Position numbers and translations under genes: made by a program
Notes under the pieces: model-generated
What the model saw: the letters and a program-made list of their open reading frames with translations, nothing else
The model's database searches: none
What the model was told of the DNA's origin: nothing
Assembly: GCA_013398055.1 (NCBI GenBank)
Contig: VZRS01014884.1
Span: forward strand, 410,638 to 474,637
Length of the DNA: 64,000 bases
Origin: Ifrita kowaldi
Lineage: Eukaryota; Chordata; Aves; Passeriformes; Cinclosomatidae
Direction of reading: 5' to 3'
Shown here: piece by piece, positions 39,001 through 51,000 of the stretch
Layout: each line of letters starts with the position of its first letter
Position numbering within the stretch: the first letter of the stretch is position 1

Positions 39001-39830
39001 AAATGGAGGCAGATATGATGACAAATACATTTTTCACAAAGCTTGAATGTGCTGTTATATCAGAACAGTATGGGATATCAAACATTTCCCTTTCCACCTC
39101 AGATTACATAAAAATACCAATACTCAATTTCCCACATAAATGGCCTCCTTCATTTTTTAAAGCTTGATGATTTTTTTTTTTTTTTTTTTTTTAATCTTAA
39201 CTGTTTCCTCACAGTGTTCTGTTTATGCGGGATACCTTGGGGGGTCTTTTGGCCTTGCGGGGATGGTGCAAAGATTCTCTCTCTGAACAATCCTTAGCAG
39301 GGGACTGAAGCAAAGGAGGGTGAATTGTACCAGGGGAAAGTGGAAAGGGGACTTTGGAATTGATTAGACACACAGCTGGCAATCAAATCACAGATGGCAA
39401 AATCCACACCACTGCATTGATTGATTTTCTTTTTTGACTCCTTGTTTATGCTCAAATATAGCAGCAACCACCCCCACCACATACCACGAGATAAGGACAT
39501 ATTAAAATAATTTCTGATTGGGGAAAAAAAGATAAATGTTCTTACTGAGCCAAGTCAAGCCTTTTTCTTTTTTTTCTTTTTTTTTTCCACAAGGAACGCA
39601 CTGAAAAGCCTTTCTGGTCACGCTGTAACAACAGGGCTTTCATTAGCAATTCTCATAAAGTACTTGCAGAGATGGTGAATTCATAGCTCACCTTGATATG
39701 GGCACCCCCATTTGGGGTGTACCTGTGTGACAACTACAGACACTGCACACTGCAGGATCCTGTCAGCACAGACCAAACTAAAACTCACATGTGTGCTTTA
39801 AAATTTGAGCTGTCCCTTCTTCACTATGGC
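36084..39830. other. Noncoding AT-rich DNA
   Basis: No gene or named repeat recognised. An 18-bp-period partial tandem (TACTCTAGAACCTGG twice) lies at 38069-38101, and a 22-T run at 39171-39192. Confidence 0.5.
39171..39192. repeat. T22 homopolymer
   Basis: Twenty-two uninterrupted T. It could be the reverse-complement poly(A) tail of a retroposed sequence, but no retrocopy is recognisable on the expected (right-hand) side. A second T-rich tract lies at 39562-39588. Confidence 0.9.
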
Positions 39831-39832
39831 AG

Positions 39833-40022
39833 TGGTGACACACTGGAACAGGCCAGCTCAGAGATATTGTGGATATTCCATCTCTGGAAGTGTTCAAGGC
39901 CAGGCTGGATGGGGCTCTGAGTAACCTGGTCCTGTGAGTGGCATCCCTGCCATGGCAGGGTGTTGGAACTAGGCAATCTTTAAGGTCCCTTCCAACCCAA
40001 ACCATTCTGTGATTCCACGATT
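39833..40022 (+). mobile_element. CR1 LINE 3' end fragment, relatively well preserved
   Basis: Close to the avian CR1 3' consensus. Landmarks are GGATATTCCATCTCTGGAAG, TGTTCAAGGCCAGGCTGGAT, GGGGCTCTGAGTAACCTGGT, CATGGCAGGGTGTTGGAACT, TCTTTAAGGTCCCTTCCAAC and the tail ATTCTGTGATTCCACGATT. It ends in an imperfect repeat of the 8-bp terminal word, as CR1 does. It is noncoding, 5'-truncated and one of the younger insertions here. Confidence 0.95.
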
Positions 40023-43000
40023 ATTAGGAGCAAATGTTCTATGTACAATAACATTCTGAAAATTGGTTTTATCCAGTTAAATTATTAGAGTAGAGGACCT
40101 TATATTCATCTGACAGAGATTTACAAGTCATGTTTTATTACCTTCTGATAGGCAAAGAAAAAAATGCTCAGCCATCTCCCCCAAAAAGATGCATTTATAA
40201 ATTTCCAAAAACACATAGGTGATATATGTGAATTGATGATAAGGTAGAAAGCAAGTTTCCATGCCAAAACTACAATTTCTACTACCGGGCAAAGCAAAGC
40301 AAGAAAATGCTTGCATAAATCTTCCTACTATGCTCATCACTCTGCTTCATTTACATGCATCCTGGTCTTAACATTATTGAGATTTAGAATTAATGACCCA
40401 CTGAGATTTATAGGGCCAATTACACCTCTCAGCATTACCACTTTAGGGGCCTCTACAGCCTTGAACAGACATAAGAAGGTCACTCAGAAAACTCTCACTA
40501 AGTTCAACAGACTTCAGATGAGGCCCTTTGCCTAATTTAAATAGAAAAAAAGGTTACACTAAATAGGATATGCTTTTAAAAAATCCCACATTAATCAGTA
40601 TTTTTGTAAAACTCACTGTGCTTTTATTTTTTTGAGGGAACTGCTCAAAAGCATTTGCTAGTTGAGTCTAGTTGGGGTTTTTTTCAATCTCTTCCAAAAC
40701 AGTAGAAATACAACTGGATCTAGCACTGGTCATTATGCAGTAGGAAATGACAGAATAGTTAATGCATATTAATGCAAGTGTGACAGACTATTGAGTGATG
40801 TCTAGAGGGATGGCTCAGTGATCCTGGAACTGTTAGGAACTTGGCAATGTTCCCTAGGAAGCAAGAAGTCCTTAAATTAATATTGCCCAGTCGCAGCAAC
40901 TGAGGCAACTGAAACCATCTCTGCTTGCAGACATAATTGTGCACAGATTGCTCAACTTAGACAATTCCATATGTTCTGGTGTTTCTTTTCCCCTCTTTCA
41001 CAGGCATGCCTTTCTTTGAGCAACACACAGTGCTGGGTGATGCAAGTCACCAACCAGTTACCACATGTGTTGCACAACAGAAGAAAGTTTTGAAATGAAG
41101 GAAAAGCATAGCATTTTTGTAACAAATAGGCGGAGAGATTAACAGATATTATCGAAGAAATTCAGAACTCACAACACTTTTCTCCATTTAGGGATTTTTA
41201 ATGAACAGAAAAAAATTAGTAAGTAAATAGTTAGTCAGGCTTCTGCCTGGCATGAATGAAGTCATTCAAGTACACACAATCTATAACAGGAACACCAACA
41301 ATCACCTTTAACTACAGCATCACTGCCAAATGGCACCATAATTAGGCTAGAAATGCTGTTCTTTGAGCCATGAATAGGATGTCCTCGGCCTTGTTTTCTA
41401 TACAGGATCATGCCATCCAAGCACAGGCAGCAGCATTTATTGAGAAATTCCCTGAAAGATAACAACAGATTATAAAAGGGGTTCATGTAAATTTAGTTAA
41501 GAACAACTTCAGACATTATTTTCAATTACTGAGATAAAATCATGGCTTCTCTCTGGAAGAAAAAAGGAAAGTTTTTTTCCTATACACTATACAGAGCATA
41601 TGAAAGCTTTAAGAATAGTCTATTTTCACAAACAGTACCAGCTGCCTACTAATATTCCTTAACTCTTCTTTTCCCTCCCTCAAGTCATTTTTCGTATTAT
41701 TTTCAACATTTTGTTTGATTGATTAATAAAAAGCAGCTTTCCTGCTCTAGATAATAGGTTACAGAATTCCCTTTACATTGAATAGGTTTACCTGCTCTCA
41801 AGAATGCTAACTGATAGTTTTGCTTCCTTTCACCACATCTGCAGGGCTCTGGCCAAGCATTGACTTTTTCAGCACCAAACTCCTCAGTGATTTCAGAGAG
41901 CATGAGGATGACAGCAGGACATGTCCACAAAGTTCCAGTCCTTCTAAGTTTGCACAAGGATCTGCAGTTAATTAACCAGGAAGTCTCTGTTAACATACAT
42001 TAAAAGGAAAAAAAAAAAGCTTTACCAGCTCATCTTGGAAGGCTGCAGATCTGGAAAAAAAAGGACCATCTTCAGCTCCTCTAATTTCACTATCAGACAG
42101 GTTAGCATCCTTATTTAATGAGCTACACATGCATCCCCATCTGATGCGAGGGAATACATTTACACTGTCTGCTTCAGGCATGTAACTCTGCTATGACTGA
42201 ACCTTGCAATTGCAGGGTTCCTGTACACTGAGCAGACACTCACAACACCTGAAGCAGGCAATTCAGAGCCCAAGGGGTTGCGCTACACAAACTGCATAAG
42301 CTGCTACTTCTTGTAGTTGTGGTACCTGCCCAGAGCGAGTGCGTGTGCTCCCTCCACATATTTCAGCACAGCACCACGCTTCATGCACACTGTACGTAAG
42401 AATGGAGCCCCCCTGCTATTTCAACCTTACTGCCTCATTTCACTACCTGCACCTCCATGAGTAAGAAAAATAAATCTACATATGCATTATGCCTCTTCGG
42501 GCAACAGAAAACCTCAGGAGTTCATGAGCAGGATGTACACAGAAATAAATAAAGAAATTATATTTATTTTCTTCGGCACAGAAACCTGGAGACATGTCAT
42601 GGAGATATATTAGCCCTCTTAAGATGACTACTCAAGATACTGACAGAGCTGACAGTGCAATCTTGTCACTCTCCCATCAGACCACTGTCGGACTTGTGCA
42701 CAGCAGAACTGCAGCTCCAGAGCAGTCTAGCCCTCCTAATACATTCCATTCATCTCCCCCAACCTTATTAGTTGAGGGAAAAAAATAAAATAATCTGTAT
42801 TCCAAATAGTAGAGGTAAAACAGGAAAGCATGGATGGCAGAACATTTAGGGCCTTACTAGGCCTTACTAGACAGGAGAAAAACTCATCTTTGTCAAGAAA
42901 GTAGTGCCATCCATATCCCCTTAAAGACAAAACCAGAAGTTTCCCCATCATAAGCCCTCACAAAATGATTGGCTGATCACCTGTTGTCTTGCTGTACATC

Positions 43001-43135
43001 AAGCTGTTTTTCCAGCAAGATTTGTTCATTTATATTGCCCAAATGAAAGTCTCTCCTAAAATTAAAAAAAAAAGTCTGCTGCAAATAACTCCCTAATCTG
43101 CCATCCCTTCAATTGGACTGAAGGGCTCTTCACAG
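40023..43135. other. Noncoding AT-rich DNA
   Basis: No gene or named repeat. A 146-base minus-strand segment at 41306-41451 is open and splice-flanked (acceptor-like TTATCTTTCAG, donor-like GTGATT); see the exon-chain lead. A 10-bp perfect tandem pair (GGCCTTACTA twice) lies at about 42850-42869. Confidence 0.5.
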
Positions 43136-43139
43136 ACAT

Positions 43140-43365
43140 AGTACACAAGCATCTTGAATTAGCAGGGAACTATTTTTAAATACATGAAGGATAAAATACA
43201 GAATTAGTTTCATGGGGAATGAGAACCTCAGAGATTATTTACTTTACCTTAATTACTTTGACTCACCACTCACTGAGCTTTCCAATAGTACTATGTATTT
43301 CACACTCAAATTTTGACACTAAAGACATGTGAGTATGTTTCTTGAACATTTAAGATTACGGACCT
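43140..43365 (+). repeat. Unnamed dispersed repeat, copy B
   Basis: Aligns with 6991-7205 in the same orientation, about 36 kb away. The core GAGATTATTTACTTTACCTT followed by AATTACTTTGACTCAC differs from copy A by only a few bases, while the flanks are less similar and contain small gaps. It may extend slightly further on either side. Family unknown. Confidence 0.6.
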
Positions 43366-43982
43366 CAACAATACATAAGCACATTTCTCAAATTGGCTTA
43401 CCCACTTTCAAATAATTAAATATACTGTATGGTATAAATTTCCCTTTCTTAGGAACAAGTGCCTGAGATTAAGGATCCCTATATAAAAGGAAGAACCTTT
43501 CTTAGTGCAAAAACATGAACATTCCAACAAACTGTACAAAACTATTACACTTAAAGAGGCATGGGCAGCCTCTTATACTACTGATCTTTTGAGTGCAAGA
43601 TGACAGGAAAGCCTACCCGAGTCCTGAACTCAAGAGAGAAACTTGGGTTTCTAAGCCTTTAAACGAAATTATGTGGCCGTACAGCACTGCTGGTCTACAT
43701 CCACTACCCATCTTTGCTTCAAATGACACGGGCACATTTCTGCCACTTGCACAGGATACAAAAGCGGAAATCTAGAGTAGTCTACAATCCCTGTAGAAAT
43801 AAATTAATTCGAATCTTTAGGACAGAGCCTCATAATATATAACAGTGGGAAAAGCAAGTAAAAAGGATGAAGAGAGCAAATAAAAGGAAAGCAATAGAGA
43901 ATGTAGTGCATTAAACAGAAAATAACACATCTGAAATATAAAAGTAATGAAGGCTGTGGTAAAAAGACATGGAACAGACAGA

Positions 43983-44419
43983 TGATGCCTTGGAGGGGCA
44001 GCCTAAAAACAGAAGCAAGACAAAATTAAGATAATAAAAGCGGGTATATTTATTGAAGGGCCTTCAAGGTACACTTTGGGCAGTCAGAGCCCTAGGGTTA
44101 CACCCAAAATGGACAACTGGGTCATGGATTTTCATACTTTTATAAGTTTGGGCCATTTGCATATCGGGGGTTAATTCTCCAATTACAATTTCAGGTAATT
44201 AAGTCATTTACCCTCAGTTTGCTCCCAATTAATTCACATTGTTTACATATTTGGGGGCCTGAGACAGTAAGGTGTCCTTGAAGTTCAGGCCTAGAGAGGA
44301 TCTGTTTTGTCTGACCAGAATGGGAGAACAGTAGCTAACAGGCTATATGGAGTGTTAGAGTTACACACTAAAGCATTACAGGATATGAAAAATATAAAAG
44401 CTAAAATCCTAAGGCATCA
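43983..44419 (-). mobile_element. Solo LTR (437 bp) of an endogenous retrovirus
   Basis: Precisely bounded. The plus strand starts TGATGCCTT and ends AAGGCATCA, a perfect 9-bp inverted terminal repeat with TG...CA ends. It is flanked by the 4-bp repeat CAGA (43979-43982 and 44420-44423); extending to 8 bp gives CAGACAGA versus CAGACATA. On the minus strand a TATA-like CTTATAAAAG (44137-44146) is followed about 85 bases later by an AATAAA polyadenylation signal (44049-44054) and a short U5, so transcription would run on the minus strand. No internal genes are adjacent. A 4-bp duplication suits gammaretrovirus-like ERV1 elements. The alternative is a DNA transposon with 8-bp duplications, made less likely by the TATA/AATAAA layout. 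Confidence 0.8.
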
Positions 44420-44423
44420 CAGA

Positions 44424-47400
44424 CATAAAGAAAAGGAGAAAGGAGGATTATAAAAATGAAAGGAGAGAAGACAAAAAGTGATAGAGAGACAGGCATACAG
44501 AAGGGACCGCTTAAGATTTTAAAAGAACCAAAGCCAACCCACCAAAAAAATCCCATACAAAGAAACAAACAAACAAACCAAATGAACCCCAACAAACAAC
44601 CACACGTCTACATTCCTTCCCAAAAATTACTCTAGAAACCAGAACTGGAACAAAAGTAAGTGAAATTAATTTCATTGACTAATGAAATTTCATTTGATGT
44701 TCACATCTTAGGGTTCAGTCCTATCTCCATCAAGCAGTGGAATTTTCTTGCCGTTTTCTCAGCTCCTGTGGGATTAAGGACGAGCAGAAGCAATGCCTGA
44801 ACGATTTTCTGCACTGAGACACCTGAGATACTGCGTACCATAGCATCAGCTCTGGATTTGTAAGGATGACTAGTCTTCACTAGGTAAGAGAATTAAGAGG
44901 TAGAAAATCCATCAATGTACTACATATTACGGCCACCATGTACATGAAAGAAAGACTTCTCTCCCTAAGCTGAGTTAGCAAGGAATTTATTATGTTATAA
45001 AGTACTAATAATTCCTCTATCAGCTGTCAAAGGCTAATTCATCACTAAAAAAAAAAAAAAAATAGGGACTGGCAAAGAAATTAGCAAAGGAATCACTATC
45101 AAGTAAAAGTGGATTTTTGAAGGCTTTCTAGGGGAGATGGTAAGAAGCTTTGAGTTCCACTTCCCACCAGTGGGAATATTGCAGTGTTCCAACAGAACAG
45201 CCACTGGAATGGACAGAAAAAAATAAGAGACACCCTCAAAAAGATTTATCAAATCACTTATTACAATATAATGAATATTAACAGAAGAGTACAAATTCCC
45301 TTGAGAATTGAGTATTCCTGGGGTTTGGATCTCTTCTTCTAGGCTGTTAAGGTTGCTAGGGAATTTCACAGTTAATGGTGTATTTCCATATGAATGTTTC
45401 AAGAAGGGGGAAGGGTTTGCAAAACTGAATCTTAAGCATGGAGTTTTCTTTGTGCTTCGGAGAGAAGAATCTGATGTTCTTGTAAAGCTGAAATAAGAAG
45501 CTTTCATATTTAACGACAGATTATCAAAGATTTTTAGTAGAAAAACGTACACAGAAAATGCTTTATGAGGCACTGTGACAAAGAACTTGCTTCTCTTACT
45601 GTGGTAACAGTGCACCAGACGTGCCATTACACAAACTCCAAGGTCACCGAGCAGTCTACAAACAAGAGCAGCTTTGTTTTGCTTTAACAGATAAAGCAAC
45701 AAGTTTATTTTGTTTTAAACAGATTGTATGTCCATTTTTCATAAACCATTTAGAAAGCACATTGCTGTGGGCATCCCAGTGACAAATACACAGAGGCACC
45801 AGCAAGTGACAACACACTTTGTACTCTTTGACATGGATGAAAGAATTCAATTCAACTTTTCTTTCTTCTATCGGGAAAGAGAAGCATCTGGGAAAAATAC
45901 TTTTTAGCCCTACTTCCTGAGAATTAATCTTAAATGATGCTCTGTCTGCAACTTCATCTGTTTCTCCTCCGTTTTCTTCGCTAACTTTGGGTGGCATTGG
46001 TCAAGAGCGACCAAAACTGACACAGGTACCTTCATTTTAATGAACATAAGTGGATGATTTAAGGTCAAAAATAATAAACATCCCGTGGTTAAAATGGCAG
46101 GCACTCAACATTGCATCAGAAAATCCACAGAGCCATCACCACTAAAGGAGAACCTGCAGAAAACAAGGTGAAGTTGGCTCTGTGGTCACACCCCCACCAT
46201 TTATCTGGTTGTTTTCCCCATCCTTTAGTAATCAAAACATCCCAACTCTAGCAACTCTTATTTATGCAAGCATTCAGTAAATACAGACATGCTTCCATTG
46301 GCAACTGCTGTGACAGCTGATCTTCACACCACAGTATTATCTTAATAAACTGTCTCTGAGCCCCAGGGTCCTAAGTTCTCACACAAATGACCTGCAGTTG
46401 GTCACCCTGGATCTTACACAAAGCATGACGAGCACAGGGGTTATATGAGCTAATTGCATAGTGACTGCAAAAATAGCATGCTTTCCTCTCTTCAGCAACG
46501 TGTTCTTTCTCTACTGAAAACAATTTAAGTTAATGACAGAACTGGATATCTGGATAACTCTATCATTAGTTAATGTTACCACCACGTGAGCTTGTCTGCA
46601 TGGTATTTGACAAAGAAATTCAAGTTAAACAGCCTCCTCCAGAATGAAGACAATATTGGATTAATTAGGTAACTTGCTACACATTTAGAAAATGAAGATG
46701 AATTTCCCTTTTATAACCTTATTAAAATCCAACGGAATAAGAACCAGATTGTAATCTGTTATTGAAGTATAACTCATAAATATCTTTTGAATTGCTCAAA
46801 ATTTAAATCACTGGGGATCTGAATCTGGCCCCATACATCTTAAAAGAACATTTGACTCATTACTCATGTAAACCTCCATGAACACATAATGCACAGGAAC
46901 TAATTTGTTTTCTAAGAGAGTTCAATATTCTCTGCCAAAAGAAATCATATTCTGGTACTTCTAACATACTATGTTATTTTTATTGGTCTATGTGCAACTT
47001 TTACTACTACTTATGGAGTAAACATCTGGAGAAAAGCAGAAACTAGGGTCTAATGGACCCTTAGTCTTTTCCCCACATGCTTCCCAGAACTCAGGCAACT
47101 TTCTTCCTCTGTTTGAAGACAGCCACTGGAAACACTGCAAGAAGCCCATAAAGCATTTATTATTGAAAACACAAACCACAGACTACCAAACTAATTTTGT
47201 AACATGATTATTCCTCCAACATGGTCCAAAACTGAAAGTACACAACTCTAAATAAAATACACAAAAACACAGTAGCTGAGTTGTAAGTATTTAGACAGTA
47301 AGATCTACCATTGTTTTAGTTTCTTTTCAGGGGTGCCTTAACAACTTGAGATATAGCGCCATAAGTTTTTTGAAGACAGATTTGTTTTCTCTCTACCTAT

Positions 47401-47740
47401 GCTTCATGATGTTTTTGCAACAGCCAGGTCTGAACCCCAAGTTGTATTAGCATGGGAACATGCATGACAAAGTGAATTTATCGAAATGTCCCAAGCCTAA
47501 CTGTGCAACATGGAAAAATGCCCCACACTTAGTGGGACAGGGAAGAAAATTTTCAAGCCTGAACCATCCAGATTCAACTGCCAGTGTCTCCTACAACTCA
47601 ACTGCTATATATTCCACTGTTCTGACACAAACGGGGGTAACAGAGTGATCACCCACCTGGATTTCAGTTTAAGTTAAGAAACCATACTCCTAACTGTCTC
47701 ACTTCCTGTTATCCCACTCACTGTAGGGCTTGGTGAGAAT
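44424..47740. other. Noncoding DNA containing the longest gap-free non-repeat ORF
   Basis: No repeat recognised. A run of 16 A lies at 45047-45062. The minus-strand frame at 45034-45702 is open for 222 codons but reads through that homopolymer and has no recognisable domain; it is discussed as a lead. Confidence 0.45.
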
Positions 47741-47744
47741 CACA

Positions 47745-48095
47745 GACAAATAAAGCCGGAAACAACCATGCAACGGGATCAGTTCCATCCTTTCAAGGCA
47801 ACACAGTTATATCTATCAAATTCTTAAAGACCCCAACTGATAAAGCCCCACAATGTTCACACAACCCATGCTAGGATCCCTCTGCACTCTTACCACTAGA
47901 AAAACTTCCTAAACTTTTTATTTGTTGCAACATATTCAGCCTATTACTTTTACTCTACTCACTCTGGGCACTGTAGACTTTTTTCCTTGCAGGTCAGACT
48001 TCTTCCTGTTCTCCATCTTCACATAAAACATTAATCTTGCAATTCAGTTTTTATAGCTACTGAAACCTCCTTCAATATTTTTTCTCAAATATCTG
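47745..48095 (-). mobile_element. Old CR1-type LINE 3' region
   Basis: Decayed minus-strand CR1 relic. Landmarks in order are AATCACAGACAAATAAAGCC, TATCTATCAAATTCTTAAAG, a TCTTACCACTAGAAAAACTT block followed by CCTAAACTTTTTATTTGTTG, and an AGCCTATTACTTTTACTC block. They correspond to the conserved 3' portion seen in old avian and reptilian CR1 copies (ACCCTTACAGT-AAAAAGTTTTTCC, then CTGCAATTTAAGCCCATTACTT). The divergence is large, so the edges are soft. Confidence 0.6.
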
Positions 48096-51000
48096 ATGTC
48101 AGTTATTTGCAAGATAGATGAAGAAAGTTTCCTGGAGCATCATCAGGCTGTTTCTGCTGGAAATCCTTCTGAAACCATCATTACTTGCCTTCCTAAGATT
48201 TCCACTTCTCTGGGGAGTCTCTGGGGAATTTTTATACTTACATAAAAATATGAAAGAATTATACAATGCAATATAAAAATTCTTTACAGAAGTCTCATTT
48301 GACTTCTGTTTAAATGAAGCAGCATTATTGAGGACCACAGAGCAGAGGCAAAAGTGAAAATAAGATCTTCCTCAGATGATGTCCACGAGTAACTGAAGGA
48401 AGGAGGCATAAATACTCTTTTTTGTTTCCAGCCAACTGCTAATCACACAGACAGTTCTCTCTCACCGAGGTGAACTCGGCATCAGGACAAACTTACCTCA
48501 GAAGTTCTCATTTCAGTTTGTTTCTGCCACTACTACACTTGCTCCTCAGGCACTTACAGAATGCCTCCTTGTTGTACAGCCATCCCGTGGCATCCCTTAG
48601 AGACATGGCTGGGAGCGCTACAGAGCTCTGCATTTTGCCTTGCACGGATGCTTCCAGCCACGCTCTGAACACTTTTCACATTCACTAAACACCTTGCATT
48701 AACAGAAGTGCTGTTTCATTTCGATTTGGGTTTTTAGTTTTGCATTGCCCTTTTCCTTCATCAGTTTAACAGTGAACTAGAGAATTTTAATGTCTTTGAA
48801 AGGACAGCACATACAGGCTTACATCTCACTTTATATTGCTCATTTTGTATTAGCATGAAATGAAGTTTCTCACCAGCTCTGAAGTCTTCATTTTCCTAGT
48901 GTTTAACACGAGTGGCTATTGCTCTTTGTCCCCCCAATAACAAAATGATTCCTCTACAACAAAATGACATTGAAGAGCCACTGAAACCTAGAACAGTGAC
49001 TTCAGTGATCATCACAGGTGTACTTCAATGATGCAAGGGTTGTATCAAGCTTGAAGCTATCAAGGTTGAAGCTGTACTTCAATGATGCAGGGGATCTCAT
49101 CTGCAGGATTATCAAATTCAACCTTCTGCTTTCAATTCAATACTCAGTTTCATCAGGTAGCCTGCCTGACACTGAAGAATCAAAAGAAACTGATTTTCTT
49201 CATCATTTCAAGATGACCACTAGTCCTTTCTGCCTAGCTACTCATGCAGCATTTGCACTTGAGGTATAGAAGACTTGTTTGATTACAGTGAGTTGGCTGA
49301 CTCACTTCAAACTACTCCCTCAATTCTTGGGCAAGATAAGCCTGAAAATTATTACTTTCGTAATTTCTATTTTATTTGTAGTGTATAGGTCCGAACAGAA
49401 TCGACTTTGTTAATGTGGAAAAGGCAAACATAGGTATCAGACCAGCAAGCTGGCCTTATACAGACTTGCCCATCAGATGTGCTGCCTTCTTCCAGATTTG
49501 AACAAATGAAGCCTGGTCTGACTGCACTGGTCTCCCTTCTCTCCCTTCTCATCACTTTCCATGACGAGTGGATTACATTAAGCAGCTACTTGGTTCTTTC
49601 ATTATCAGCAAGCCTTCTTTTTCCTCTTCCCCAGAGACTTTATGCAGTTATATAATCTCCCTTAGTATTTTCCAAGAAACTGAAAAAGAAATTCCAATTT
49701 TCCATCTTCTTTTACTTAAAAAAATGTTAATAGCTTCCTTCGTATGGTGAATTTACAGCTCTCTCCCCTTTTGTAAGGAAAACCATATAAACTACACATT
49801 ACATATGTTCTGTAAAATGATACAGAAGTTAAGCAAACATACCATGAAAAACAAAAATAAAATACTCAGCTAATGACATACACACCATACCTGGTTTCAG
49901 ACATTTTTACATAACAGTGTTAAGCTTACAGAACTGGCAAGAAACTGGGTAGCTAAGTAGATTGGCAACAGCACACTCAGGCTCTTGCTCAGATTTCGCC
50001 CAGGTCCCTCTAGGAACTGGAATGGCATGTTCTCTCACAGGCTGTCAATGAAATAAAATGGTAATGGCTATCTGGTTCATATGAAATGGGAGATTACATT
50101 GCAGAAAATGATTCATCAGGACAAATGGTATTTCCTCTTACTCTGAAGATATGAATAAACTAGAACAAAAAAAAACGGCCAAGGGTGCCTTCATTTGCTA
50201 AAATGAAATTAATGCTCATTAATCAAAGCATCAAAGAGATACTCATTTTAGGCAGACTAATGGAAAGACAACATACAGAAGATTCTAAATCAGAGATCCT
50301 TTCCAGGATCTATAAATCTTCAGCTGTCTCATGGAACAGTCTGTCACCACCACGCTCACTTATGCTCTGCCTGAAGACAGTAGAAGCCAGATGGGCACGT
50401 GCATGGGAGGAATGAGGGCACATGAATAGACCACCCATTCAGAGCTAGTAAATCCACAGAGTGCCTGCTCACATCTGTATCTGCCAGCAGAGGACCACAG
50501 CCACACTCCCTGGTGTGTCTGTAACCATATCACCCTGTGCTGTGATCTCAGCAGGTTTCACTGCTAAGCAAGGGTCCCACCTCCGAGAAAAACTCAACAC
50601 TAAGCAGGTCGCTTATTCAGAAAATGCAACTCTCTCTTCTAAATCATGCCAACATCTATCAGAAGTCATCAGAAGAGATTAATCCGTGGATCTCTAACAC
50701 CAAAATACCTCTACCGCTGCAGAATAAGAGGGAATGCTTCACTTGGTAGAAAACAGCAAGCTCTTATTCTATATACAGAGCAGCCACTGAATTAGGATAT
50801 AACACAATTTCACAGAATGTCAGACCAGCAAAATATTAGGAAGCAATCTGCTGCTTTCAGATGAAACAAACTTATTTGTCATTGCAGAAATACTTCTTAT
50901 AAGGGCAGAAGTACCAGTGCTCGTTCTAAGAACATGCTCTCATTCTGGTTATTGCAATCCACTTCCCTAAATTCACCCCACGCCTTTATCAGCTCCTATT

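Noticed and set aside
43975..44427. hAT-type DNA transposon with 8-bp duplication
   Set aside because: The 8-bp repeat has a mismatch and the ends are TG...CA with TATA and AATAAA inside, which fits an LTR better; kept as the alternative.
45047..45062. A16 run as the poly(A) tail of a processed pseudogene
   Set aside because: No polyadenylation signal precedes it, no target-site duplication was found, and the upstream sequence shows no coding similarity.
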